Both the position numbers and the translations under genes were made by a program. From Streptomyces musisoli (GTDB taxonomy: Bacteria; Actinomycetota; Actinomycetes; Streptomycetales; Streptomycetaceae): a stretch of 64,000 nucleotides of DNA. Position 1 is the first letter of the stretch; the number at the start of each line of letters is the position of its first letter. Below are positions 34,318 to 42,881 of this stretch, piece by piece. A model generated the notes under the pieces. It did not search any database, had not been told where the DNA came from, and saw nothing but the letters and a program-made list of their open reading frames with translations. The stretch spans positions 116,640-180,639 of the forward strand of contig NZ_JAERRH010000015.1 of assembly GCF_016741855.1 (NCBI RefSeq), in the 5' to 3' direction.

Positions 34318-34974
34318 ATGACTGAGATCGTTCTGATGGCCGACCCGTTGGTCTCGGCCGTGCCGGTCCAGGAGTGCGGTGAACGGTTCGTGGACGTCCG
34401 CCGGGACAGCGCCCTGCTGGTGGACGGGCGCAAGGAGCAGGACTCCGCCGGTGCCTTCGCCCATCTGCGGGAAGGAGTGCTCGGCCGGCTCCTGGAGGCT
34501 CAGGCCCGACTGCCCTCGGGGATACGGCTGCTGTTCGTCGAGGGGTACCGCTCGCCCTCCCTCCAGCGTCGCTACTTCGACTCGTACGCGGAACGGTTGC
34601 GTGCCGAGAACCCGCAATGGCCGGCCGAGCAGGTCCGTTCGGCGGCCAGCCGCTACGTCTCGCCTCCGGAGATCGCACCGCACAGCGCCGGGGCGGCCGT
34701 CGACCTGACTCTCGCCGATGCGGACGGGCGTGAACTCGATCTGGGCACCCGTATGAACGCCACTCCGGAGGAGAGCGCGGGCGCCTGCTACACACAGGCC
34801 GACAACATCAGCGACGAGGCCCGCTCGCACCGGGAGATCCTGAGCACCGCGCTCACCGCCGCCGGCCTGGTGAACTACCCGACGGAGTGGTGGCACTGGT
34901 CGTACGGAGACCGCTACTGGGCCTTGCGGACCGGAGCGGCGGCCGCACACTACGGGCCCAGGGAACTCGACTGA
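34318..34974 (+). CDS. D-Ala-D-Ala dipeptidase, VanX-like
   Basis: 218 residues from ATG 34318 (ATG 34306 also possible). Active-site set of the VanX family: EGYRSPSLQ (Arg near 78), zinc ligands His122 and Asp129 in HSAGAAVDL, catalytic Glu190 and ligand His193 in PTEWWHW. These Zn enzymes cleave D-alanyl-D-alanine. There is no vanHA neighbour and no signal peptide, so peptidoglycan recycling or general dipeptide breakdown is more likely than glycopeptide resistance. Confidence 0.9.
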   Translation: MTEIVLMADPLVSAVPVQECGERFVDVRRDSALLVDGRKEQDSAGAFAHLREGVLGRLLEAQARLPSGIRLLFVEGYRSPSLQRRYFDSYAERLRAENPQWPAEQVRSAASRYVSPPEIAPHSAGAAVDLTLADADGRELDLGTRMNATPEESAGACYTQADNISDEARSHREILSTALTAAGLVNYPTEWWHWSYGDRYWALRTGAAAAHYGPRELD

Positions 34975-35165
34975 CCGCGCACCTCGCGCGGGGCGCCCCC
35001 TGCCCGAAAGTCGGTGGACAGTGGGGGTACAGGCGCATAGCTTGACCGCGTTGCCGATCGTGCGAGTGAGTGGGGTGCAGGGGATGGGTGTCCAGGCGGA
35101 CGCGGCCGACTCGAGGAAGCCGCGAGCGAATGCCCCGACATCTTCCGACCGAAGGAACCCCCGGA

Positions 35166-35912
35166 GTGGATCTCCCACGTAGTTTCACCATCCGCGAGAG
35201 CAGCCACCGCATCCACAACCCGTTCACCGGCGAGAAGCTGGCCACGCTCGGCCGGGCGCTCGGGCCGGCGCCCGGAGCGCGCGTGCTCGACCTGGCCTCC
35301 GGATCGGGCGAGATGCTGTGCACCTGGGCCCGCGACCACCGGATCACCGGCACCGGAGTGGACATCAGTACGGTGTTCACCGCCCGCGCCCGCGACCGGG
35401 CCCGCGAACTCGGTGTCGCCGACCGGATCACGTTCGTCCACGGCGATGCCTCCGATCATGTCGCCGAGGCACCCGTCGACATCGCGGCCTGTATCGGTGC
35501 CACCTGGATCGGCGGCGGCGTCCCCGGCACGGTCCGTCTGCTGGAGAGCAGTCTCCGGCCGGGCGGGACGATCCTGATCGGCGAGCCGTTCTGGCGGCGC
35601 GAGCCCCCGGACCAGGAGGCCGTCGAAGCCTGTCATGCCGAAAAACGTGAGGACTTCGCCTCGCTGGCCGGACTGATCGAGCAGTTCGGCGCACTCGGCT
35701 ACCACGTGGTCGAGATGGTGCTCGCCGACCAGGACAGCTGGGACCGTTACCGCGCAGCCCAGTGGCTCAACATCCGCCGCTGGCTGGACGGCAACCCCGA
35801 CGACGAACTCGCCCCCACACTGCGGGAGGAGCTCGACACCGACCCCGTCCGCTACGCACGCTACGAACGCGAGTACCTGGGCTGGGGCGTCTTCGCACTC
35901 ATGCGCCGCTGA
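35166..35912 (+). CDS. Class I SAM-dependent methyltransferase
   Basis: 248 residues from GTG 35166. SAM-binding motif I ARVLDLASGSGEMLCTWA, motif II GTGVDISTVF, motif III ITFVHGDASDHV and post-I GGTILIGEPFW. A small-molecule methyltransferase by layout; the substrate is not evident. Single gene. Confidence 0.9.
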   Translation: MDLPRSFTIRESSHRIHNPFTGEKLATLGRALGPAPGARVLDLASGSGEMLCTWARDHRITGTGVDISTVFTARARDRARELGVADRITFVHGDASDHVAEAPVDIAACIGATWIGGGVPGTVRLLESSLRPGGTILIGEPFWRREPPDQEAVEACHAEKREDFASLAGLIEQFGALGYHVVEMVLADQDSWDRYRAAQWLNIRRWLDGNPDDELAPTLREELDTDPVRYARYEREYLGWGVFALMRR

Positions 35913-36008
35913 CCACGCCCGAGGGGCCGGCATCCCGCCGGCCCCTCCCCCGGCCCCCGGCACGATGTCGGACCAAGCGGCCGCGGCCTCGCCACGGGCA
36001 GGGACCCG

Positions 36009-37976
36009 CTAGCCGTCCTCCTGGTGCAGGTCCAGGCTCGTCGTCAGGCGGATCTGGGCCGTGACCCAGTGCGGGACGGCTGCGGGGGCACCCTGGACGT
36101 GCAGGTTGCGGCTCAGGTCGTCCAGGAGGCCGGCCGCGGAGTGCAGGCCGGTGCGGCGCAGACGACCCGCACTGTCGCCGAGCGCCGCGCGGGTCGCGGG
36201 GGTCAAGCGGCGCAGGCCCTGGTGGGCCGCGTCCGCCAGAGCCGTGAGGGCCGCCTCCAGGGCCTCCGTGATCGGGTCGGCCGGGCGGCGCGCGGTCGCT
36301 TCGAGCGTGGTGTCGCCGGCGCCGGGGGCCAGGTCGGGGACCGTCACGCCCCGGGCGGTCAGCACGGCCAGCGGGTCCAGCACGGTACGGCCACGGGTCC
36401 GGCCCAGCATGCCGCTTACGGCGCGGATCCCGCCGTCGCGCAGAGCCGCCGCCAGGGCGTCGAGTCCGCCGGGGCACAGCGGGTTGTATTCGGCGTGCAG
36501 ATGGACGCCGTTGCCGGCCGGGTCGCGGAGCACCGCTTCGAGACGTTGCCCGGCGGGGTCGTAGCCGATCTCGTCGACCCCGTCCACCATGACCACCCGT
36601 ACGGCGTCGGCCTCGACCCGGGGCCGGATCAGCCGCGGCGGGCGGTCGCCCGCCGCCCGCAGGTGCGCGGCGGCGTCCCGCACCAGCAGGCTCTCCGGGA
36701 GTTCCGTCCAGGCCGAGCCGACCGGCGTGACGCTCGTCGCGGCGATCCGCCCGCGGGAGAGGGTGACCGTGCGGTCTGCGGCGCGCGCGGTGTGCTCGCT
36801 GACGACGTTCGCGGTGGCCAGCGCGCGCAGCGGGGAGCCGAGCAGGCGGCGCTCGGACAGGTCGTGGCCCGTCGGGCACCGGTCCTCCGTCAGGTCCCAG
36901 CGCGTGCGCAGGACCAGGGCGACCCCCGCGTCGGCATGCGCGAAGTACGTCTCGGCCGTACGGTCCCGCGCGGTGCCGCCGATCCGGCAGCCGAGCGCCA
37001 CCAGCCGTACCCGTCGCAGCGGTGTCACCGGTGCCTCGGCGGTGCCCAGCACCCCGACCGGGTCCTGACCGGCGGCCCGGTGCCGGGCGTGGAGTTCGGC
37101 GAGCAGCGCGGCCAGCCGTCCGGAGGTGTAGCGGGTCGAACGGTCTGCGTACGCGTCGAGTTGTTCCCGCAGGGCGGCCACCGCTCCCGCGGGCCAGTGC
37201 TGGGAGGTGGCGGCCAGGTCGCGCCCGGCGCGGCGCAGCGAGCCCGCGAACACCGGGCCCGCCTGCTGCACGCCGTCCAGGAGAAGTTCGTCGGCGAGTG
37301 CGACCGCCGCGCGCAGCGCCTCGTCCGCGGCGGCCGTCACCGTCGCACGGCCGTCCACGGTGCGACCGCCGACGGACACCTCGGTGGCCTGCTCGGCGTC
37401 CGCGGCGCGGAAGGCCCACACCGCCAGGGTGATGACCTCGGCGCGCAGCGCGGCGGCCGCGTCGGTGAGGGCGTAGCCCAGCTCGCGTGGGACCGGGAAG
37501 CGGACGGTGCAGGTGGGCAGTTCCGCGCGCGGCGCCGGATCCTCGGCGGTGGGGCGGTGCACGCGCGCGGTGTAGCCGCGGGCGCGGGTGCGGTGGGCGG
37601 CGGTCAGGGCGGTGCGGCCCAGCGCGGCGGCCAGGGCGTCGTCGTCGAACTCGCCGGGTGACCAGTTGGCCAGTGGCTCCGCGGCCTCCGGTGTCTCCTC
37701 CTGCGTGCCGCGCTGGTAGGCCAGCACCAGCCCTATGCGGTGCCGGCACACTCCCGTCGCGGCGCAGGAGCAGTCGGCCGCGTCCAGGCCGCTGCCCGGG
37801 GGCAGGGCGGTCGCGGTGCCGTCCGGGAAGGTGCCCCGTACCGTGCCGTCGTCGCTGCTGGTCACCACCGGGCCGGATCCCGCCGCGAGGTCCTTCTCGG
37901 CGCGTTTGACCAGGCCGCGGTTGGAGAGCGAGGCGAGCGTGTCAGGCGTCAGCGCCAGCAGGTCGGTGCGGGTCAT
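36009..37976 (-). CDS. SWIM zinc-finger protein, last gene of the five-gene MoxR/vWA operon
   Basis: 655 residues. SWIM zinc finger CxCx5CxH at Cys69, Cys71, Cys77 and His79 (DCSCAATGVCRH). The remaining ~570 residues show no familiar fold: alternating helical and beta-rich segments with many Arg/Ala. ATG 37976 overlaps the vWA stop (ATGA). SWIM fingers bind DNA or proteins, so this may be the target-recognition part of the system. Confidence 0.88.
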   Translation of the reverse strand: MTRTDLLALTPDTLASLSNRGLVKRAEKDLAAGSGPVVTSSDDGTVRGTFPDGTATALPPGSGLDAADCSCAATGVCRHRIGLVLAYQRGTQEETPEAAEPLANWSPGEFDDDALAAALGRTALTAAHRTRARGYTARVHRPTAEDPAPRAELPTCTVRFPVPRELGYALTDAAAALRAEVITLAVWAFRAADAEQATEVSVGGRTVDGRATVTAAADEALRAAVALADELLLDGVQQAGPVFAGSLRRAGRDLAATSQHWPAGAVAALREQLDAYADRSTRYTSGRLAALLAELHARHRAAGQDPVGVLGTAEAPVTPLRRVRLVALGCRIGGTARDRTAETYFAHADAGVALVLRTRWDLTEDRCPTGHDLSERRLLGSPLRALATANVVSEHTARAADRTVTLSRGRIAATSVTPVGSAWTELPESLLVRDAAAHLRAAGDRPPRLIRPRVEADAVRVVMVDGVDEIGYDPAGQRLEAVLRDPAGNGVHLHAEYNPLCPGGLDALAAALRDGGIRAVSGMLGRTRGRTVLDPLAVLTARGVTVPDLAPGAGDTTLEATARRPADPITEALEAALTALADAAHQGLRRLTPATRAALGDSAGRLRRTGLHSAAGLLDDLSRNLHVQGAPAAVPHWVTAQIRLTTSLDLHQEDG

Positions 37977-39364
37977 CGGGCCTGCCCTCCCCGGCCGAGG
38001 TGTTGTGCGACGAACTCCGCGAGCCGGCCGGGAGTCATCGCTCCCACCGGGGCGCCCACGGCCGCCAGCCGTCCGGCCAGGTCCCGGTCGTAGACCGGGT
38101 CGGCGGCCTCGTCGAGGGCGGCCAGACACAGCACGGTGGTGCCCTGTTCGACCAGTTGCCGCACGGTGCGCACCAGGCGGAACGGGTCGCCACCCTCGTA
38201 GAAGTCGGAGATGAGGGCGACGATCGTGCGCCGTGGGTTCTCCACGAGGGATGCGGCGTAGTCGACGGCGCGGGCGATGTCGGTGCCTCCGCCCAGCTGG
38301 ACGCGCATCAGCAGTTCCACCGGGTCCGTCACATCGGAGGTCAGGTCCACCACCGCCGTGTCGAAGGCGACCAGATGGGTTTTCAGGCCCGTCAGGCTCC
38401 ACAGGCAGGCGGCCGTGACCGCCGAGTGGATCACCGAGCCGGCCATGGAACCCGACTGGTCCACCAGCAGCATCAGTTGCCACTGCTCCAGGTGGCGGTG
38501 GGTGCGGGAGTGGAAGTGCGGCCGCTGGATGAGGATGCGGCGTTCGTCCGGCTGGTAGTGGGCGAGGTTGGCGCGGATGGTGCCACGGAAGTCGAAGTCA
38601 CGGGCGAGGGGCAGCCGGCTGGGGCGGCGGGAGCGGGATCCGGTGAACGACCGCTGCACCTGCGGCTCCAGACGTTCCATCAGCTGGCGTACGACCGTCT
38701 CCACGATCCGCCGGGCCGCCGCCAGCACCTGCGGGTTCATCAGGTGCTTGGTGCGCAGGACGGCCCGCAGCAGGGTCTGGCTGGGCTCGACTCGGGCGAG
38801 GACGTCCGGGTCGGTGACGATCTCGTGGATCTCGTACTGTTCCACCGCGTCGCGTTCCAGCCGCTCCACGGTCTCCTTCGGGAAGAGGCGGTGGATGTCG
38901 TCGAGCCAGTCCACGGCGGTCAGCCGGGACGGTCCGCTGCCGCCCTCGCGGGACTCGGCCGTCCCACGGCGCACCCCGCGGCGGCGCAGGTCCTCGTCGC
39001 GGCCGTACAGCCACTCCAATGCGGCGTCCCGGGTCGCGGACGCGCCGTGCAGTGGGCCGGTGCAGCGTTCGGCGGGGGCGCCGAGCACGAGCCGCCAGCG
39101 CTCCAGTCCGGGGTCGGGGACGGGAGGGATGTCGGACGGTGGCGGTGTCGGGGCGGGGACGGGAACCGCCGGGGGGCCGGACGATGCCGGTGCCGGGGCA
39201 GGGGCAGGGATCGGCCCGGATCCGGATGATGCCGGTGTCGAGGCAGGGGTCAGCGCGGAGCCGGACGATGCCGGTGCCGGGGCAGGGATCGGCGCGGATC
39301 CGGACGGGGCAGGGTGCTGGGTGTCGATCGGTGCCGAAGACGGTTGGTTCTGTGCGGGGTTCAT
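37973..39364 (-). CDS. vWA-domain protein (CoxE-like)
   Basis: 463 residues. The first ~80 residues are a low-complexity Pro/Ala/Ser linker with PAPAPASSG-type repeats. A helical region follows (RTKHLMNPQVLAAARRIVETVVRQLMERL). The vWA domain at ~290-463 has the complete metal site: DQSGSMAGS, GGTDIARAVD and LISDFYEGG. vWA proteins of this type work with MoxR ATPases. ATG overlaps the DUF5682 stop (ATGA). Confidence 0.9.
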   Translation of the reverse strand: MNPAQNQPSSAPIDTQHPAPSGSAPIPAPAPASSGSALTPASTPASSGSGPIPAPAPAPASSGPPAVPVPAPTPPPSDIPPVPDPGLERWRLVLGAPAERCTGPLHGASATRDAALEWLYGRDEDLRRRGVRRGTAESREGGSGPSRLTAVDWLDDIHRLFPKETVERLERDAVEQYEIHEIVTDPDVLARVEPSQTLLRAVLRTKHLMNPQVLAAARRIVETVVRQLMERLEPQVQRSFTGSRSRRPSRLPLARDFDFRGTIRANLAHYQPDERRILIQRPHFHSRTHRHLEQWQLMLLVDQSGSMAGSVIHSAVTAACLWSLTGLKTHLVAFDTAVVDLTSDVTDPVELLMRVQLGGGTDIARAVDYAASLVENPRRTIVALISDFYEGGDPFRLVRTVRQLVEQGTTVLCLAALDEAADPVYDRDLAGRLAAVGAPVGAMTPGRLAEFVAQHLGRGGQAR

Positions 39365-41784
39365 CGGCCCGCCTTCCGGGCAGGGGCGGGGACGACCGGG
39401 CTCACGGTGGGCGCCCCCAGGCCGTGGCGGTCCAGCAGTCGGGTCACGTTCTTCTCCAGGGCTCCGGCGCGGGCCAGCAGCAGGGGGTCGGCGGGGGTGC
39501 GCAGCAGGGAGCGGGCCGAGCCGCGCAGTCCACGGCGCTGAAGCAGGCGCTCGGCGATGCGCTCGCGTTCGCGAGGTGGGAAGAAGGCGAAGGCCTGGCG
39601 GAGCGCGGGCAGTGCGATGAGGAAGTCGGCCTCGGTCAGTGCCGATACGACGTCGTCGACGAGGTCCACCAGGGAGTGTTCCCCGGCCGTGGTGCCGTGT
39701 GCGACCTCCTCGCGGGCCACCGTGAAGAGCCCGGTCAGCCAGTCACCGAGGGTGTCCACCGCGGCCGCGGCGAGCGCCCGCACCACGGGCCCGGGATCGT
39801 CCGGGACGCCCAGTGCCCAGCGCAGGCCGAAAGCGGCGCCGCGCAGACCGGGCGGGGCGTGCGGGTCGCGGCTGATGCGGGCGCCGGCCTCGGCGGCGAA
39901 GGCAGGGGATACCGAGAGCAGGCCGGGCGCGTGCCGCAGCGCATCCCGCGCGGCCGCCAGCGCGCGCAGTGCGGCCAGGTCCACCCCGGGGCCGCCGTGC
40001 AGCCCCTCCGCCAGCCGGAACACCCGGTCGACGGAGCTGCCCACCACCCCGCCCAGCAGCCGGTCCCGGGCCGTGCCGAAGACCCGGTCGTGCCGCCACA
40101 GACCCAGCGCCGCGGACAGGATCTCGCCGAGCGGGCCGAGGTCCCCGACCTGCCCCACCTTGGCCGCGAGCGCCGCCAGCACATCGGCGCAGAGCGGACC
40201 GGCCCCGCACAGCACGGCGTCGAACAGCAGCCCTGCCAGCGCCCCGACCTCCGGGCCCGCCGCGCGCATGCGCTCACCGAGCAGCGCCGCGGCCGCCTCG
40301 TCCAAGCGTGCGCCGTAGGCCCCGGCCTCGATCAGCGCGGCCTCCCGCCCGGCTCCCGCCGGGCGGGATTCCCACACCTCGTTGAACACCGGGTCGGTCC
40401 CGTCGGCCGGGCCCGAGACACGGGTGAAGCCCGGCACTTCCAGCACGCGCAGTCGGTGCAGGACGCGACTGCGGTGCAGGTCTCCCTGACGGGTCAGGTC
40501 GAGCCTGACCGTTGCCTCCGCGTCCGTCAGCCCGAAGTGGGCGAGGTGCGCGGCCACGTCGTGCACCAGCGGCGGCAGCGGCGTGTCCGGGTGCAGCCGG
40601 CCCACTGCCTCGCCGGTGCAGGCGGCGACCATCTCCACCACCACCGGATGGGTGCCCGCGCCCAGGGTGCCCCGTGCCGTCCATGGCAGCGGCCGGTCCA
40701 GGTCGTCGGCGATCAGCGCGCCGGCCAGGCCGTCGAGGACGTCCACCCTGGTCTCGTACGGGTGGCCACGCAGCCGGGCCAGGCCCTGCGACAGTGAGCG
40801 GGCGGCGATCAGATCGGCCGTGGACAGCGGGATCCGCCGGGCCCGCAGCCGCTCGGTGACCGCCCGCGACAGGTCCTGCCCGGCGACCGTCGGGCCCGTC
40901 TCCCACAGCCGCTGGTAGTAGCCGGGCGAGGGCATGCCGGACTGGTACCCGGCGAAGGCGTCCAACTGCCGGAAGGTGTACGGCACGAGGAAGCTGCCGC
41001 CGACCGCGCCGTCGGGCGGCTCGGGCACGGCGGGCCAGTCGGCCGGGGCATCCGCGTGCCGTGCGGTCAGCGCCCGCAGGGCCGGCTGGTGGAAACCGCC
41101 GGTGACCACCAGCACCGGCCGGTCGCCGGCGTGGGCCGACGCCGCGCGCACCCAGGAGGCCATGTACTCCTCGCGTGCCCGGTCCCCGGCGTCCGCCTCC
41201 GCGTCGCCGCGCACCAGGTCGAAGTAGGTGTCGAGTCGGGCGCGCAGCTCCTGCGGGTCCGTGCCCGGCTCCGTCACCTCGAACAGCCCGTCCCACAAGG
41301 CGTCCACGGAGTCCACGGCGAAGTGCCGGCACAGTCTGCGGGTGGCCTCCGCGTACCGTGCCTCCGCGTCCGCGTAGCGGTTGGCGTACCGGTCGGTGTG
41401 GCCGGCGACGGCCGGATGCCAGGCGGGCAGGTCGACGAACCGTACCTCGGCACCGGCCGCCCGGCCCTCCCGCAGCGCGATCCACTCCGGGGAGTAGTCG
41501 CACAGCGGTGTCCAGGACGTGGCGACGCGACGGTCGTCGCGGTAGTGGCTGAACACGGCGATGGGCATGGTGTGTTCGAGCAGCAGCTCGTCCAGCCGGT
41601 CGTTCATGTCCGCCGGGCCCTCCACCAGTACGAAGGCCGGCCGCAGCGTCCGGATCGTGTGGGCGACCAGATGTGCGCAGGCGGGTGAGTGGTGGCGTAC
41701 GCCGAGGAAGACGGCGGGCTGAGGCGCGGTCCTTTGCGCCCGCCGCGTCTCGGCCGCCGACCGTTTCGACGCCGGGGCCGGCAT
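39361..41784 (-). CDS. DUF5682 protein
   Basis: 807 residues. Near the N-terminus AVFLGVRHHSPACAHLVAHTI, VLVEGPADMNDRLDEL and RFVDLPAWHP define the DUF5682 region; a middle VVTGGFHQPAL follows. The HHSP...VEGP pattern recalls TraB/EreA/ChaN-type hydrolase folds (my inference). The C-terminal ~350 residues are helical repeats. The ATG at 41784 shares its A with the stop of the MoxR gene (TGATG). A possible enzymatic effector of the operon. Confidence 0.88.
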   Translation of the reverse strand: MPAPASKRSAAETRRAQRTAPQPAVFLGVRHHSPACAHLVAHTIRTLRPAFVLVEGPADMNDRLDELLLEHTMPIAVFSHYRDDRRVATSWTPLCDYSPEWIALREGRAAGAEVRFVDLPAWHPAVAGHTDRYANRYADAEARYAEATRRLCRHFAVDSVDALWDGLFEVTEPGTDPQELRARLDTYFDLVRGDAEADAGDRAREEYMASWVRAASAHAGDRPVLVVTGGFHQPALRALTARHADAPADWPAVPEPPDGAVGGSFLVPYTFRQLDAFAGYQSGMPSPGYYQRLWETGPTVAGQDLSRAVTERLRARRIPLSTADLIAARSLSQGLARLRGHPYETRVDVLDGLAGALIADDLDRPLPWTARGTLGAGTHPVVVEMVAACTGEAVGRLHPDTPLPPLVHDVAAHLAHFGLTDAEATVRLDLTRQGDLHRSRVLHRLRVLEVPGFTRVSGPADGTDPVFNEVWESRPAGAGREAALIEAGAYGARLDEAAAALLGERMRAAGPEVGALAGLLFDAVLCGAGPLCADVLAALAAKVGQVGDLGPLGEILSAALGLWRHDRVFGTARDRLLGGVVGSSVDRVFRLAEGLHGGPGVDLAALRALAAARDALRHAPGLLSVSPAFAAEAGARISRDPHAPPGLRGAAFGLRWALGVPDDPGPVVRALAAAAVDTLGDWLTGLFTVAREEVAHGTTAGEHSLVDLVDDVVSALTEADFLIALPALRQAFAFFPPRERERIAERLLQRRGLRGSARSLLRTPADPLLLARAGALEKNVTRLLDRHGLGAPTVSPVVPAPARKAGR

Positions 41785-42881
41785 CAGTCCGCCAGCAGGT
41801 GACGGGCCTCGTGCAGGGCCTGCCACTGCGGGCCCTGCCGGCGGGGTGCCTCCTGTTGCAGGAAGCGGCGCAGCCGGGCGAGGTCCTCGGGGCTGTCCTT
41901 CGCGGCCGTACCCGCCAGGCAGGCCACCACGTCGGCGGCGCCGCCCGGTTCGCCGCGCAGGAACCAGGCCCGCACGCCCACGGCGTGGGCCACGGACACG
42001 GCCTCCGCGGTGCTCATCACCGTCGACATCCGCTCGCCCTGCGCCGCGGCACCCCGCAGTTCGCGGAAGGTGGCGACCAGCACCTCCAGCACGTCCCGGC
42101 GCGGTGGCGGCTCCACCCCGGACTGCCGCAGCAGCTCCGCGGCCTCGGCCTCCACCAGCCCGAGTTCGGTCTCGAAGTCGGCGATGGGGAAGACAGTCTC
42201 GAAGTTGAAGCGCCGTTTGAGGGCGGCGCTCATCTCGTTGACTCCCCGGTCGCGGGTGTTGGCGGTGGCGATGACGTTGAAGCCCTGCCGGGCGAAGACC
42301 AGGCCCTGGGGCCCGTCCAGTTCGGGAATGGTGATGACCCGGTCGGAGAGCAGGGAGAGCAGGCAGTCCTGCACCTCCAGCGGGCAGCGGGTGATCTCCT
42401 CGAACCGTACGATCCGGCCCTCGGCCATGCCGCGGAGCATCGGCGCGGGAACCAGGGAGCGGGCGGAGGGGCCTTCGGAGACCAGCAGCGCGTAGTTCCA
42501 GGAGTACTTGATCTGGTCCTCGGTGGTGGCCGCGCCGCCCTGCACGGTGAGCGCGCTGCTGCCGCTGACGGCCGCCGCGATCAGCTCCGACAGCAGCGAC
42601 TTGGCGGTGCCGGGCTCGCCGACGAGCATCAGGCCGCGGTTGGTGGCCAGGGTCACCAGGGCCCGCTCCACGAGGGAGACGTTGCCGACGAACTTGCGGC
42701 TGATGCCGTCCTGTTCGTCGCCGACGATGAACCGGCGGGCCGCCCGCATGCTCAGCTGCCAGCCCGGCGGGCGGGGATCTTGGTCCGTGGCGCGCAGGGC
42801 GGCCAGTTCCTCGGCGTGGCGGACCTCGGCGGGCGGGCGCTGGAGCAGCGCCTCGCCGGCCTCTTCGACGGTGGCGGTCAC
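41784..42881 (-). CDS. MoxR-type AAA+ ATPase
   Basis: 365 residues from GTG 42881. Walker A GEPGTAKS at 88-95, Walker B GRIVRFEEI around 155-163, sensor VIATANTRDRGVNE near 203-216, and ALKRRFNFE with the arginine finger. A MoxR-family ring ATPase, likely the motor of the five-protein set. Coupled upstream (GTGA, 4 bp) to the DUF4132 gene and downstream (TGATG) to DUF5682. Confidence 0.93.
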   Translation of the reverse strand: MTATVEEAGEALLQRPPAEVRHAEELAALRATDQDPRPPGWQLSMRAARRFIVGDEQDGISRKFVGNVSLVERALVTLATNRGLMLVGEPGTAKSLLSELIAAAVSGSSALTVQGGAATTEDQIKYSWNYALLVSEGPSARSLVPAPMLRGMAEGRIVRFEEITRCPLEVQDCLLSLLSDRVITIPELDGPQGLVFARQGFNVIATANTRDRGVNEMSAALKRRFNFETVFPIADFETELGLVEAEAAELLRQSGVEPPPRRDVLEVLVATFRELRGAAAQGERMSTVMSTAEAVSVAHAVGVRAWFLRGEPGGAADVVACLAGTAAKDSPEDLARLRRFLQQEAPRRQGPQWQALHEARHLLAD